64,000 nucleotides of DNA, taken from assembly GCA_900466475.1 (NCBI GenBank), contig UBMI01000029.1:32037-96036 (forward strand), written 5' to 3'. The translations under genes and the position numbers were made by a program. Origin of the DNA: Hyphomicrobiales bacterium (GTDB lineage Bacteria; Pseudomonadota; Alphaproteobacteria; Rhizobiales; Rhizobiaceae). The notes beneath the pieces are model-generated. The model was not told the origin of the DNA. It saw nothing but the letters and a program-made list of their open reading frames with translations, and did not search any database. Shown piece by piece: positions 34,457-42,697 of the stretch; position 1 is the stretch's first letter; each line of letters begins with the position of its first letter.

Positions 34457-35401
34457 TCAGAATTTCACGTCGATGGCTGGAAAGAACGCGTCCTTGGGTG
34501 GATCCTTGTCGGCGCAGGCCACTCCCTTGATCATCGCGCCGCCGCTGTCACTGAGGATTTCGCCCTCGTGATCGTTCCAGACCATGATCGCTTCCGGCGT
34601 CATTCCGGAGAAATCCGCATCGGGACCCGGTGTCACGCGGCCATCGGCATTTCCGTCCCACCAGAAAAGCTTGGGCGGAGGATTGCCGCCATCGGGTTCG
34701 GAGCCGGCCAGCACGAGGTAGCGGTTGCCGACCCGCTCAATGTCACGCACGCCGCGGCCGGTCGTTCCCGGGCCGTCGGAAAGGTCCATCGTGACGACCT
34801 GGGTAATTATTGGAGAGCCCACGTCGCCGGGACCCAGCTTGACCAGCGGCATCGGATTGGCGAGCTCGAGCACGATGGCGCGATTATCGGGCACGGGTCC
34901 GCGCAGGCCGATCAGGAGATGCCCTTCCGGTGTCGCCGCCAGGCCCTCGATGTTGACGTGGGTCTTTAAATCATCCTCGCTGAGCTTCAGCGCTGCGGCC
35001 ATGTCCGCACGAAGATTGCGGTAGACCTCGCCGGAACCGGACAATGTCCCGTCGGACGACACGGTCGTTGCAAACAGTTCCTTGCGCTTTTTCTTGTCTT
35101 CGCCGCTGCTGTTCAGCGAATGGGACGTCAGCCAGAATATGGTGTCGCCGATACGGGCGGCGCCTTCGATGTCAGTCACATCGTCGACCGGGAATTTCGC
35201 CACCGGCTCAGGCTTCCCCCGCTCATAGATCATGATCGCGGAGAAATCATCGCTGGCGACCGCCATATGCGACTTGTCGACCATGGCTGCGGCCGAGGCC
35301 TCGCAAATGCCTTGATATGGATGGTTCGCCGCATTGGCCGCCAATGGGCCAAGGAAGGATGAAACTGCGGCCAAGAGGATCACGCGGCTCTTATTGCTCA
35401 T
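34457..35401 (-). CDS. Secreted DUF3616 protein
   Basis: A 314-aa protein from ATG 35401 with a Sec signal (KSRVILLAAVSSFLG ending AANAANH). The mature part looks like a beta-propeller: repeated strands with DIEGAARIGDTIFWLTSHS, NIEGLAATPEGHLLIGLRGP and DIERVGNRYLVLAGSEPDG. This is the DUF3616 pattern, related to phytase/esterase-like propellers; activity unknown. A good sigma70-type promoter lies directly upstream (35454-35482), and GGGGGC precedes the ATG. Confidence 0.75.
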   Translation of the reverse strand: MSNKSRVILLAAVSSFLGPLAANAANHPYQGICEASAAAMVDKSHMAVASDDFSAIMIYERGKPEPVAKFPVDDVTDIEGAARIGDTIFWLTSHSLNSSGEDKKKRKELFATTVSSDGTLSGSGEVYRNLRADMAAALKLSEDDLKTHVNIEGLAATPEGHLLIGLRGPVPDNRAIVLELANPMPLVKLGPGDVGSPIITQVVTMDLSDGPGTTGRGVRDIERVGNRYLVLAGSEPDGGNPPPKLFWWDGNADGRVTPGPDADFSGMTPEAIMVWNDHEGEILSDSGGAMIKGVACADKDPPKDAFFPAIDVKF

Positions 35402-35453
35402 GCGACAAGCCCCCGTTTCGATGTTCAGCCTCCCGGTGGGGTGGCATTTTCTA

Positions 35454-35482
35454 ATTAAACTATCGCGTAAGGTGCGCGTCAA
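35454..35482 (-). promoter_or_regulatory. Sigma70-like promoter for the DUF3616 gene
   Basis: On the minus strand: TTGACG (-35), 17 bases, TTTAAT (-10). It is about 50 bases upstream of the ATG. The remainder of the 326-base space to 35727 is AT-rich, including TATACT near 35508 on the plus strand, but shows no gene. Confidence 0.45.
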
Positions 35483-35727
35483 GATAATCTTTAATAATTA
35501 ATCTTGCTATACTGTCGTTGCGCGATCGGAAAACTTTAGGTCAATCTATAGATTTGTGAACACCTCGGCAGTCGCAAATAAAAACCCTCCATTCTAGCTT
35601 GTTTGCAATATGTCCGGATTAGAAAATCTTATTGGCATTCGCAAGGCGTTGTATTGGCAATGCCTGTTGCTGGCCGCATTGCGGAGTGATCCTGATGGAC
35701 GGCGCGGTCCGGGCAGGGGCGTCCATT

Positions 35728-38352
35728 CTACTGCAATAGCCGCAGCCTGCGTCCCTCGGCCGCCGCCTGGCCCCTCGATTTCGCATTCAGCTTGGCGAGG
35801 ATCGAGGAGATGTGGTGATCGACGGTTTTGGCCGAGACGAACAGGCGCGCGCCGATCTCGGCATTGGAGCGGCCCTCGTCGATCAGCCGCAGCACGTCCA
35901 TTTCCCGCGTGGTGAGGCCGGCGGCGTTGGCCTGGGTGCTGGCGCGGGGGCCGCGCGTCGCAAGCCGGCCGCCGCGCCTGCGGATCAGCTCCTTCACGTG
36001 CGTGACGACGGCAGTGGCGCCGAGGGCTTCCAGCGTCGCCAGGGCCCGGTAGAGCGCGTCATTGTCGCCGTCGAGCAAGGCGAGGGCGGTGAGATAGGGC
36101 GCGCGGCGGTCCGTCCAGATATCGGCAGCCTCCTGCCATCGGCCTCTCAGCGTGGCGATCACGGCTGCGTCGCCATCGTCGCCGTCAGGCGCAAGGCCGG
36201 TTTCTTCGAGAATATGCGCCCAGAAGCCGATCATCGAGCCGGCGGCATCGTCGCTGCAGAGGGAAGCGGCCTGCCGCAGACCGGCGAGCGCCTCCTCCCG
36301 GTCGCAGAGGCCGAGCCAGGCGCGCTCGGCCACCAATGCGGCATGGGCGGACAGGCGCTGGAACTCGAAGGTGTTTTCGAGGAATTTCGCCATTTCCTGC
36401 AGGAGCTCGTCCGATGGTTCGCCGCGCCGCGTCTTCAGCGTCGCCAGCGCCACGAGCGAGGGGTAGCGGCATAGCGCCGGGGCGTTCTGGTTGTCGACCA
36501 CGGCTTGCGCCGCGGCCGTCGCTTCGTCCCAGCGGCCGAGGACGGTCAGCAGTTCCGCAAGCTCGCCGCGCATGTAGTCGCGCCATGTATCGAGGTCATG
36601 CTCGATGCAATAGGCGATGCCCCGCGTCAGCACATCCTCGGCGGCATCAAATGCGTGGAGCCGGATTTCCACCCAGGCGCGGTTGGTGAAGGCACGGGCC
36701 GCATGTTCCTGGAAGCCGTGGTCGAGAGCGATCGCCAGCGCCTGGTCGAGCGTTTGCCGGGCGCGGTCCGGCTCGCGCCAGCAGATGGCGGTGCCGACAT
36801 TGTTCAGCGCATGGCAGAGGACCTCGGGCCTGGCGATGTCGTCCGATGTCACCAGCGCGATGGCGCGCTCGCCGTAAAGTGTGGCGGTTTCGGCGTCACC
36901 GGCCAGCATGCCGAGCTGCGACAGGTTGGAATAGCCCATGGCGAGTTCGGCGGGGCTTGCTGCCTGCTCCAGCACGTCAACCGCCTCGCGGCCGAAGGCA
37001 TCGGCGCCCTTGCGGTCTCCGGCAAGATAGCTCAGCCGCGACAGCCAGCGCAGGTTATCGCCGACATGCCTGATGTCGCCGAGCGCCCTGTAAAGCGCAA
37101 GCGCGCTGGTCTGGGCGGCAATGGCCCGTTCCATCTGGCCGGTCAGATGGCATTCGAAGGCATAGCCCTCGTAGAGACAGGCGCGGGTGGCGTCGCTCAG
37201 GTCGCCGGCATGGGCGAGCGCCAGCTCGTAATGGCGCATCGCCTGCCGGTGGGCGCCGAGCCTGCCGGCATCGGCCGCAGCCTTCGGGGCGAGCTCGGAG
37301 ATCGCGCTCATGTCCTGCGCCTCGTTGGCATGGTGGACCATGCGCGCGACCGAGGCCTCCGGCCGGTCGCGGAAATAGGCGAGCGCCTTTTCATGCAGCG
37401 CCCGGCGGCGCAGCGGCGGCAGCGATTGCTCGATGGCCTGCCTGGCGATCTCATGGCGGAACATGAGGAGGTTGCTGCCCTTGCCACCGGCTGGCACCAG
37501 AAGCCCGCAGGCGGTGCAGGCCTCGAGCGAGGCGCGGGCGGTGCTGCCGCAGATCGCCTCGATCAGTTCGGGCGCAAAGGCATCGGGCGAGGTGGAGGCG
37601 GCCCAGAGCGCCTCCCTGTCAGTCTCGTCAAGGATATCGGCCCGCGCCAGCACGGCATCGCGGATGGTTGCCGGCAGCTGGTCGCGGTTGAATGGCGGCA
37701 GGTTGTCGCTGCCGGCGCAGTCCACGAGCTCGCTGACGAAATAGGCGTTGCCGCCGGTGGCGCTGAAGATCGCCTCGCCATCGAGGCCCTTGCTGTCGGC
37801 AAGCTCCAGTACGGCGGCCTTCGACAGCGGCGGGACGGTGATGCGCAGCCAGTGGGCGGGCGGAATATCGGCCAGCAGCCGCCTGAGCCGTGTCTGGCCC
37901 GGCGTATCGTCATTCCGCGCTGTTGCGACCAGCAGCAGGCAGGTGTGGCGGATGCGCCGGCCGATATAGCGGATGAGGTTCAGCGTGGCGTCATCAGCCC
38001 AGTGAATATCCTCGATGACGAGCAATGTCGGCCGGCCGCCATCGGTCAGGAGATCGAGCACTTCGGAGAAAAGGGCGATCCAGTTGCCGCCCGTGACCCT
38101 TGTCAGCGACCAGCGGGCTTGCCGGGCAATATCGCGCCAGGGGCCGAGCGGCTCGGCCGTGCCGAAATTCTCGCAGGCGCCGGAGAGAACGCGGGTATCC
38201 TCGGGCACGGCACTGGCGAAGGCTGCGGCGAGGGAGGATTTTCCCGCACCCGCTTCCCCTTCCAGAAGCACGACCCTGCCACTGCCGTCGGCGGCTTCGC
38301 GCAACAACGACTGAAGATGATCGAGATTGGGGGCGCGCTCGATTAGCCGCAT
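35728..38352 (-). CDS. MalT-like LuxR-family ATPase regulator
   Basis: An 874-aa STAND-type regulator: Walker A (GEAGAGKS, residues 32-39), Walker B (LLVIEDIHWAD, 110-120), a winged helix part, a long tetratricopeptide-like helical region (about 350-780), and a C-terminal LuxR HTH (GLTTREMDVLRLIDEGRSNAEIGARLFVSAKTV). The family binds a ligand on the TPR scaffold, then ATP, and activates transcription. Ligand unknown. It is divergent from the DUF4242 gene (156 bases), its nearest likely target. Length is usual for the family. Confidence 0.85.
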   Translation of the reverse strand: MRLIERAPNLDHLQSLLREAADGSGRVVLLEGEAGAGKSSLAAAFASAVPEDTRVLSGACENFGTAEPLGPWRDIARQARWSLTRVTGGNWIALFSEVLDLLTDGGRPTLLVIEDIHWADDATLNLIRYIGRRIRHTCLLLVATARNDDTPGQTRLRRLLADIPPAHWLRITVPPLSKAAVLELADSKGLDGEAIFSATGGNAYFVSELVDCAGSDNLPPFNRDQLPATIRDAVLARADILDETDREALWAASTSPDAFAPELIEAICGSTARASLEACTACGLLVPAGGKGSNLLMFRHEIARQAIEQSLPPLRRRALHEKALAYFRDRPEASVARMVHHANEAQDMSAISELAPKAAADAGRLGAHRQAMRHYELALAHAGDLSDATRACLYEGYAFECHLTGQMERAIAAQTSALALYRALGDIRHVGDNLRWLSRLSYLAGDRKGADAFGREAVDVLEQAASPAELAMGYSNLSQLGMLAGDAETATLYGERAIALVTSDDIARPEVLCHALNNVGTAICWREPDRARQTLDQALAIALDHGFQEHAARAFTNRAWVEIRLHAFDAAEDVLTRGIAYCIEHDLDTWRDYMRGELAELLTVLGRWDEATAAAQAVVDNQNAPALCRYPSLVALATLKTRRGEPSDELLQEMAKFLENTFEFQRLSAHAALVAERAWLGLCDREEALAGLRQAASLCSDDAAGSMIGFWAHILEETGLAPDGDDGDAAVIATLRGRWQEAADIWTDRRAPYLTALALLDGDNDALYRALATLEALGATAVVTHVKELIRRRGGRLATRGPRASTQANAAGLTTREMDVLRLIDEGRSNAEIGARLFVSAKTVDHHISSILAKLNAKSRGQAAAEGRRLRLLQ

Positions 38353-38507
38353 GGCGGATTATTGCCAGCATCGTCGGCGGCTGGGAATAGGGGAGCGTGT
38401 CAAAATAGGGCGGCGAGCGCCAGAAAATGGGGAGATATCCCGATGCGCCGACCCCGGCATAGGCCTAGCGTCCGTCTCGTCAACATGGATGCGAACAGGA
38501 GGTCGCC

Positions 38508-38795
38508 ATGCCCAGATATCTTATCGAACGTAATATTCCCGGCGCAAGCAAGCTCACCTCGGAAGACCTGTGCAACATTTCCGCCAAGTCGAACCAGGTC
38601 GTCGAGGGCCTCGACCGGCCCTATACCTGGATCACCAGCTATGTCGCCGGCGACAAGATCTACTGCGTGCATGAGGCCGACAGCGCTGAAACCGTCTACC
38701 GCCACGCCCGCGAAGGCGGCTTCCCGGCCGATCTCGTGAGCGAGATCGCCTCGGAGTTCGGTCCCCAGACGGCCCGGCAGACCATGCGCGCATGA
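38508..38795 (+). CDS. DUF4242 family protein
   Basis: A 95-aa ferredoxin-fold protein of the DUF4242 family (MPRYLIERNIPGASKLTSEDL, VVEGLDRPYTWITSYVAGDKIYCVHEADSAETVYRHAREGG). A relative from Streptomyces (SCO4226) binds nickel, so metal binding is possible; His and Cys residues are present (YCVHEAD). AGGAGG stands about 6 bases before the ATG. It is divergent from the large LuxR-type regulator. Confidence 0.8.
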   Translation: MPRYLIERNIPGASKLTSEDLCNISAKSNQVVEGLDRPYTWITSYVAGDKIYCVHEADSAETVYRHAREGGFPADLVSEIASEFGPQTARQTMRA

Positions 38796-38921
38796 GTTAC
38801 CCCGCCGGCCGCAACGCGAGGGGCGGCGGCCGGCGCTTACCTCGTTCCCTCCTCGGGCAAGACCGGGGAGGGAATGGGGGGATGAAAGTGCAACAGAAGG
38901 AGCTGCATTCGACACCGCCAC

Positions 38922-39086
38922 CCTGTTTCCTCGTGCTGGCACGAGAGATCTCAAAGCGACCAGCCTGCCCAAGTCCTTGGCCAGGAAAGATTTTTTTCCA
39001 CTCCCATGGTAGATGAGTCTCTCGCCGCGCTGGCGCGCCGCTGCCGGATCTCTTTGACAGCTCTCGTGCCCGCATGAGGAAACAGG
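38922..39086. repeat. Mosaic palindromic repeat related to that at 33493-33630
   Basis: Arms 38922-38945 and 39063-39086 are inverted copies with two mismatches (cctgtttcctcgtgc...). The core GCCCAAGTCCTTGG (38967-38980) is the reverse complement of the core in the 33.5 kb element. The space from 38796 to 39298 is filled by this element, then the riboswitch and terminator. Confidence 0.6.
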
Positions 39087-39168
39087 AATGGGGAGGTTCG
39101 AGCCTGCACTGTCACGCAAGTCAGCCCCTTGCCACTTCACCGCAGCTCGCGTTATAGATCAAACCGAT

Positions 39169-39215
39169 GGGGATGGAGTGCCCCCGAAACCGCCCACAAG
39201 GCTGATGACTCCTAC
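39169..39215 (+). promoter_or_regulatory. Fluoride riboswitch (crcB motif)
   Basis: The conserved aptamer parts appear in order: GGGGATGGAGT, GCCCCCGAAACCGCCC, then GGCTGATGACTCCTAC. The short pseudoknot-forming stems (GGGG/CCCC and ggagt/actcc) are complementary. It lies 84 bases upstream of crcB, with a hairpin terminator between, which fits transcriptional control: fluoride binding would prevent termination. Confidence 0.92.
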
Positions 39216-39247
39216 CGTGTTTGACCGCGGTGGGAATCTGTCCGGAG

Positions 39248-39269
39248 CCTGCCGGAAGGCGGGTTTTTT
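39248..39269 (+). terminator. Riboswitch expression-platform terminator
   Basis: CCTGCC-GGAA-GGCGGG forms a 6-bp stem with a GNRA-type loop and is followed directly by TTTTTT. It sits between aptamer and crcB start and is probably the off-state terminator of the riboswitch. Confidence 0.8.
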
Positions 39270-39298
39270 ATTGCCCGCCCTGATATTTTGGAGCGAGC

Positions 39299-39730
39299 AT
39301 GTCCTTCTATACCTGCCTTATCGTCATGGCCGGCGGTGCCCTCGGCACCTTTGCCCGTTACGCCGTATCCGTCCTCGCCATGCCCGTCAGCCGCGATCTG
39401 CCCTGGGGCACTGTTATCATCAATGTCACGGGCTCGCTGATCATCGGCCTGTTCAGCACGCTGACGCTGGCCAATGGCCGTTTCCCGGTCTCCGACAATA
39501 TGCGCCTCTTCGTGATGATCGGCCTTTGCGGCGGCTACACCACCTTCTCCTCCTTCAGCCTGCAGACGCTCGACCTGCTGCGCTCCGGCGCCACGGTGCG
39601 GGCCTGCATCAATGTCGCGGCCTCCGTCGTGCTCTGCATCGGGGCGGTGGCGGTGGGGCATCTGATCGCGACGCGGATCAATGGCGGGGTGGCGCAAGTG
39701 GCGCAGGCGGCGATCGAGGAGCAGGCTTGA
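39299..39730 (+). CDS. crcB: Fluoride exporter CrcB (Fluc)
   Basis: A 143-aa inner-membrane fluoride channel. The family signatures are present: GGALGTFARY (residues 12-21), PWGTVIINVTGSLIIGL (35-51), and GLCGGYTTFSSFS (75-87), where the Phe and Thr/Ser line the fluoride pore. Four helices and the usual length match dual-topology Fluc proteins, which export fluoride from the cytoplasm. GGAGCGAG precedes the ATG. It is controlled by the fluoride riboswitch in front. A hairpin at 39733-39754 follows. Confidence 0.95.
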   Translation: MSFYTCLIVMAGGALGTFARYAVSVLAMPVSRDLPWGTVIINVTGSLIIGLFSTLTLANGRFPVSDNMRLFVMIGLCGGYTTFSSFSLQTLDLLRSGATVRACINVAASVVLCIGAVAVGHLIATRINGGVAQVAQAAIEEQA

Positions 39731-39732
39731 GG

Positions 39733-39754
39733 CGGGGCAGGGACGTCTGCCCCG
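39733..39754. terminator. Hairpin between crcB and the MerR gene
   Basis: CGGGGCAG-ggacgt-CTGCCCCG forms a perfect 8-bp stem between the convergent gene ends at 39730 and 39762. There is no T-run, so it is a probable but weak bidirectional terminator. Confidence 0.4.
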
Positions 39755-39761
39755 TCATCGA

Positions 39762-40844
39762 TTACAGCGAGGGGCGAATGAAGATGCCTCCGAATCTTCC
39801 GTCTGCCGCCAGCGCGAAACTCCATTCGAGATGGCCGTTGTCGAAGGTCACGTCGTAGACATCCCAGCCTTCTGCGGTCACGCCCTTGAAGGATATGTCC
39901 CTGAGCGGCCCCATGCGATCGAGATCGGCCTTGATCATGGCAGCTTGTTCGCGTGCGAGGGCGGCGAGCGGCGGGCTCATCCGCTCATAGTCGGGTTCGC
40001 CGCGCTGGTGCTGCTCGATGACCTGTTCCAGCAGCGCCTTGCTGTTTTCCACCGGCTGCTTGTCGCGGATGCGCGTGGCAATCGCCTCTTCCAGATCGGT
40101 CGCGGCGCGTTCGTCGATGCGGGATGCTGCCTGTTCATAGCCGTGCTGGTGCAGCACGAGGCCGGTGACAGCGCCGCTTTCGTTGCGGGTAAAGGTGATC
40201 TGTGCCTGAACCGCCTTGTAGAAGAAGCGGTCGGCATCCTCGGCGAAGATTTCTAGCTCCGGCTGACCGGTCAAGCGCGTGAAGAGCCGCCCGTCGCGCA
40301 GGCTTACCACATAGGCCGACGTATCCAGATGATAGTGTCCGGCATAGTCGGCATAGAGGGCAGGGTCGATCTTCTGTTCGGTGCGCGGCCGTGCCTGCTC
40401 ATAACGGCGCCAGGCCATGGCATCGGATGAGGTATCGGTCATGTTTGTGTCCTTTGCGAGCTTCAGCAGTTCATCGATCGAAAGAATGTCGCCTGCGGCC
40501 ATCTTCGCCCGCAGCGCGTCTGTCACGGCGAGGCTGTGCTGCGTGCGGGTCAGCTGCTCCTGCAGGGCGTGGTTCTGCATGGCGAGCATGCGGTCGAGAT
40601 CGGTCGCGTGGCCGGCGAGCAGCCGGGCGATGTCCTGCAGGCTGAGCCCCAGCCGCTTCAGCGCCAGGATCTCGGTGAGCCGTGCAATTTCCTTTGTACC
40701 GTAAAGCCGCCAGTTCTTTCCCGTGCGCGGCGGCCGGATGAGCCCGGTTTCCTCATAGAGCCTGAGCGCGCGCACCGTGATGCCGATCCGCTCGGCGCAT
40801 TGAGCCGCCGTCAGCCAGCTCTCTTCCCGTCCCTTGGCGTCCAT
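39762..40844 (-). CDS. MerR-family regulator with C-terminal DUF3471-like domain
   Basis: A 360-aa protein. Residues 9-78 are a MerR HTH (LTAAQCAERIGITVRALRLYEETGLI, then NWRLYGTKEIARLTEILALKRLGLSL), followed by a coiled-coil dimerisation helix (80-125). The C-terminal part (about 158-235, YADYAGHYHLDTSAYVVSLRDGRLFTRLTGQPELEIFAEDADRFF) is a small lipocalin-like beta barrel of the DUF3471 type, normally found after beta-lactamase-like hydrolases. Its joining to a MerR HTH suggests a one-component sensor of a small hydrophobic or peptide ligand. Usual MerR proteins are 120-280 aa. Target unknown. Confidence 0.75.
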   Translation of the reverse strand: MDAKGREESWLTAAQCAERIGITVRALRLYEETGLIRPPRTGKNWRLYGTKEIARLTEILALKRLGLSLQDIARLLAGHATDLDRMLAMQNHALQEQLTRTQHSLAVTDALRAKMAAGDILSIDELLKLAKDTNMTDTSSDAMAWRRYEQARPRTEQKIDPALYADYAGHYHLDTSAYVVSLRDGRLFTRLTGQPELEIFAEDADRFFYKAVQAQITFTRNESGAVTGLVLHQHGYEQAASRIDERAATDLEEAIATRIRDKQPVENSKALLEQVIEQHQRGEPDYERMSPPLAALAREQAAMIKADLDRMGPLRDISFKGVTAEGWDVYDVTFDNGHLEWSFALAADGRFGGIFIRPSL

Positions 40845-41100
40845 CAGGCCTCCCGCGATCTGTCGGAACCGTTTCTAAGCTATGACGCTGGGTCCGGCTC
40901 AAGAGGTTTTTTGCGGGTTTTTCCGGTTTCGGCTCGATACCGGGCAAGGCTCAGGTGGTCGTGACGAGAAAATATCGGTTCATGGTCTCTGCCCGATGTT
41001 GGCCAGAGGCGTCTATTGCAGGACAGGGTGGGATCAGTACGGTACGGCAAATCCACGCGTAGATGACGGTTGCGATCAAAATGACTGAGGCAAGCAGGCG

Positions 41101-41532
41101 ATGAAAATGCAGTTGCTGCAGGTGCAGGACAGAAACCAGTGGCAGGCATATCACGCGATCAGACGTCACGTTCTCTTCGAACTGCGTGGCCAGGCTGGCT
41201 ATGATGAGGATCATCCGGACGAGCATCGGGAAAATCATCTTCCGCTGCTGTTCATCTACGACGATGTCCCGGTTGGCACTGTCCGGCTGGATATCGCGCT
41301 CGTGGGTGGCGCCCCTGCAACCGTGCGCCTCGTCGCAATCATTCCGCAATATCAGCGGCAGGGAATTGGCAGAGCCATGATGGAGGCTCTTGAACGGCTC
41401 GCCACCGATAGAGGCATCACGCAGCTGGAAGTTCACGCCGCACCGGATGCGGTGGCCTTCTACGAAAAGCTTGGTTGGCAGCTCATCGATGCGGACAGAG
41501 CCGTTCCGCTCCTTGCAAAGCAGATTTCCTGA
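41101..41532 (+). CDS. GNAT-family N-acetyltransferase
   Basis: A 143-aa acetyltransferase. Motif A is VRLVAIIPQYQRQGIGRAMMEALE (Q-x-x-G-x-G/A pyrophosphate loop) near residues 76-99, followed by AAPDAVAFYEKLGW, the usual end of the fold. Substrate unknown. The start at 41101 follows a purine-rich stretch. The 256 bases upstream to the MerR start show no gene. Confidence 0.8.
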   Translation: MKMQLLQVQDRNQWQAYHAIRRHVLFELRGQAGYDEDHPDEHRENHLPLLFIYDDVPVGTVRLDIALVGGAPATVRLVAIIPQYQRQGIGRAMMEALERLATDRGITQLEVHAAPDAVAFYEKLGWQLIDADRAVPLLAKQIS

Positions 41533-41674
41533 AGCGGCATCTGCGCCGGAGCCGATCTTTGCAAAGCCAGTGGAAGGAGATTCGTGGCGCTCTGGCGCAC
41601 GTCGGGGCGGCGAAGGGGAATTGTGAGGGGAAAGAAATTATCCTGCCCGTGGGAAAACCCATGACAGGTGCAAT

Positions 41675-41705
41675 CGATCCGCCGGGTATGCCGCCCGGCG
41701 GATCG
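41675..41705. terminator. 12-bp perfect hairpin between convergent genes
   Basis: CGATCCGCCGGG and CCCGGCGGATCG are exact inverted arms with a 7-base loop, ending 9 bases before the stop of the minus-strand Gly/Asn-rich gene. A strong hairpin without a T-run; it may end transcription or protect the mRNA end. Confidence 0.5.
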
Positions 41706-41713
41706 AGCGGCCG

Positions 41714-42433
41714 TTAATTCCCTGCCGAGGTCGGGGCGGAGTCGGACAGGGATTCACGGATCTGGTCAATCTTGCCGTCGGCATCACCGACGCCGAGAAT
41801 GGCCTTGGCCTCGGCGAGGACTGCCGGGCTCACTTCGCCATGACGCGTGGCGGAAGCGAGCGCATCCTCCAAGGCGTCATCGCCGAGGACGGGATCGTCG
41901 ACCGAGGGTTCAATGCCGTTGTCGAGTTCGAACTGGGCATAGGCAACCGCGTAGGCAGCAATCGCGGTCATCTTCGGATCGGACGTGTGCAGATAGGCCT
42001 TGTAGCTGCGGTTGAGAGAGTTGAGGCCCTTGAGCTCGGAGGCGAGGTTCTTGTGCTTGATCTCGGCCGGCGCGTTTTTCGCTGCCAGCGATTTTGTCTT
42101 CGCTTCGCCGGATTTGCCCCTGGCTTCGTTTTCGGATTTCGAATTGTCGTGCGATGAGTTGCCCGTCTTCGAATTGCCCGTCTTCGAATTGCCGGACTGG
42201 TGGCCGCGGTTCTCGTGGCTGCCGCTTTGTCCGCCGCCATTGCCGCCACTATTGCTGCTGCCGTTACCGCCACCGTTGCCGCCGCCATTGCCTCCACCAT
42301 TGCCGCCGCCATTGCCGCCACCGTTTCCACCGCCCTTTGCCATGGCGGCGATATCGGTACCGGTGATCGTCAGCGGGCTGGAAGCCAAGGCAATCGAAAG
42401 TGCGGCTATGGACGCAAGAGTTGCGATACGCAT
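41714..42433 (-). CDS. Secreted Gly/Asn-rich repeat protein
   Basis: A 239-aa protein from ATG 42433 (MRIATLASIAALSIALASS signal peptide). The next part is six or more tandem GGGN units, then Ser/Asn/Gly-rich sequence with a repeated short unit (NSKTG). From about residue 110 it turns Lys/Ala rich, then a helical C-terminal half (LKGLNSLNRSYKAYLHTSDPKMTAIAAYAVAYAQFE) common in rhizobial secreted proteins. The function is unknown; the flexible repeat part suggests a spacer in the envelope. The repeated DNA (about 42230-42345) may vary in copy number. Confidence 0.65.
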   Translation of the reverse strand: MRIATLASIAALSIALASSPLTITGTDIAAMAKGGGNGGGNGGGNGGGNGGGNGGGNGSSNSGGNGGGQSGSHENRGHQSGNSKTGNSKTGNSSHDNSKSENEARGKSGEAKTKSLAAKNAPAEIKHKNLASELKGLNSLNRSYKAYLHTSDPKMTAIAAYAVAYAQFELDNGIEPSVDDPVLGDDALEDALASATRHGEVSPAVLAEAKAILGVGDADGKIDQIRESLSDSAPTSAGN

Positions 42434-42697
42434 CCGGGTCTCCCTCGCAGGATAATTCATCGAAAATCGTGAGATAGCCGACTCTGGAAAGCGGCCATCA
42501 GGATGAGAACGATGTTAGGCGCGAAACGCGGAGCGTGCATCGGACCGAGGTCTGTCATCCGTCGGACCATAGTCCTAGAGAGCGGGAGATGGTTAACGGG
42601 TTCCTCGTCGGGTGGCGGGTCGCCGATCCGGAATCGGGTGGCTGCGGGTCTTCATATTTCCTACGCCTCCGTTGCCATGAAAACAGGAGGCTCGGAT

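Noticed and set aside
36505..38346. 613-codon open frame on the plus strand opposite the MalT-like regulator
   Set aside because: High-GC shadow frame; the minus-strand gene has Walker motifs and a LuxR HTH.
42012..42455. Leu/Pro-rich plus-strand frame opposite the Gly/Asn-rich protein
   Set aside because: Its PLPPPLP repeats are the antisense reading of the GGGN repeats; the minus-strand frame has a proper signal peptide.
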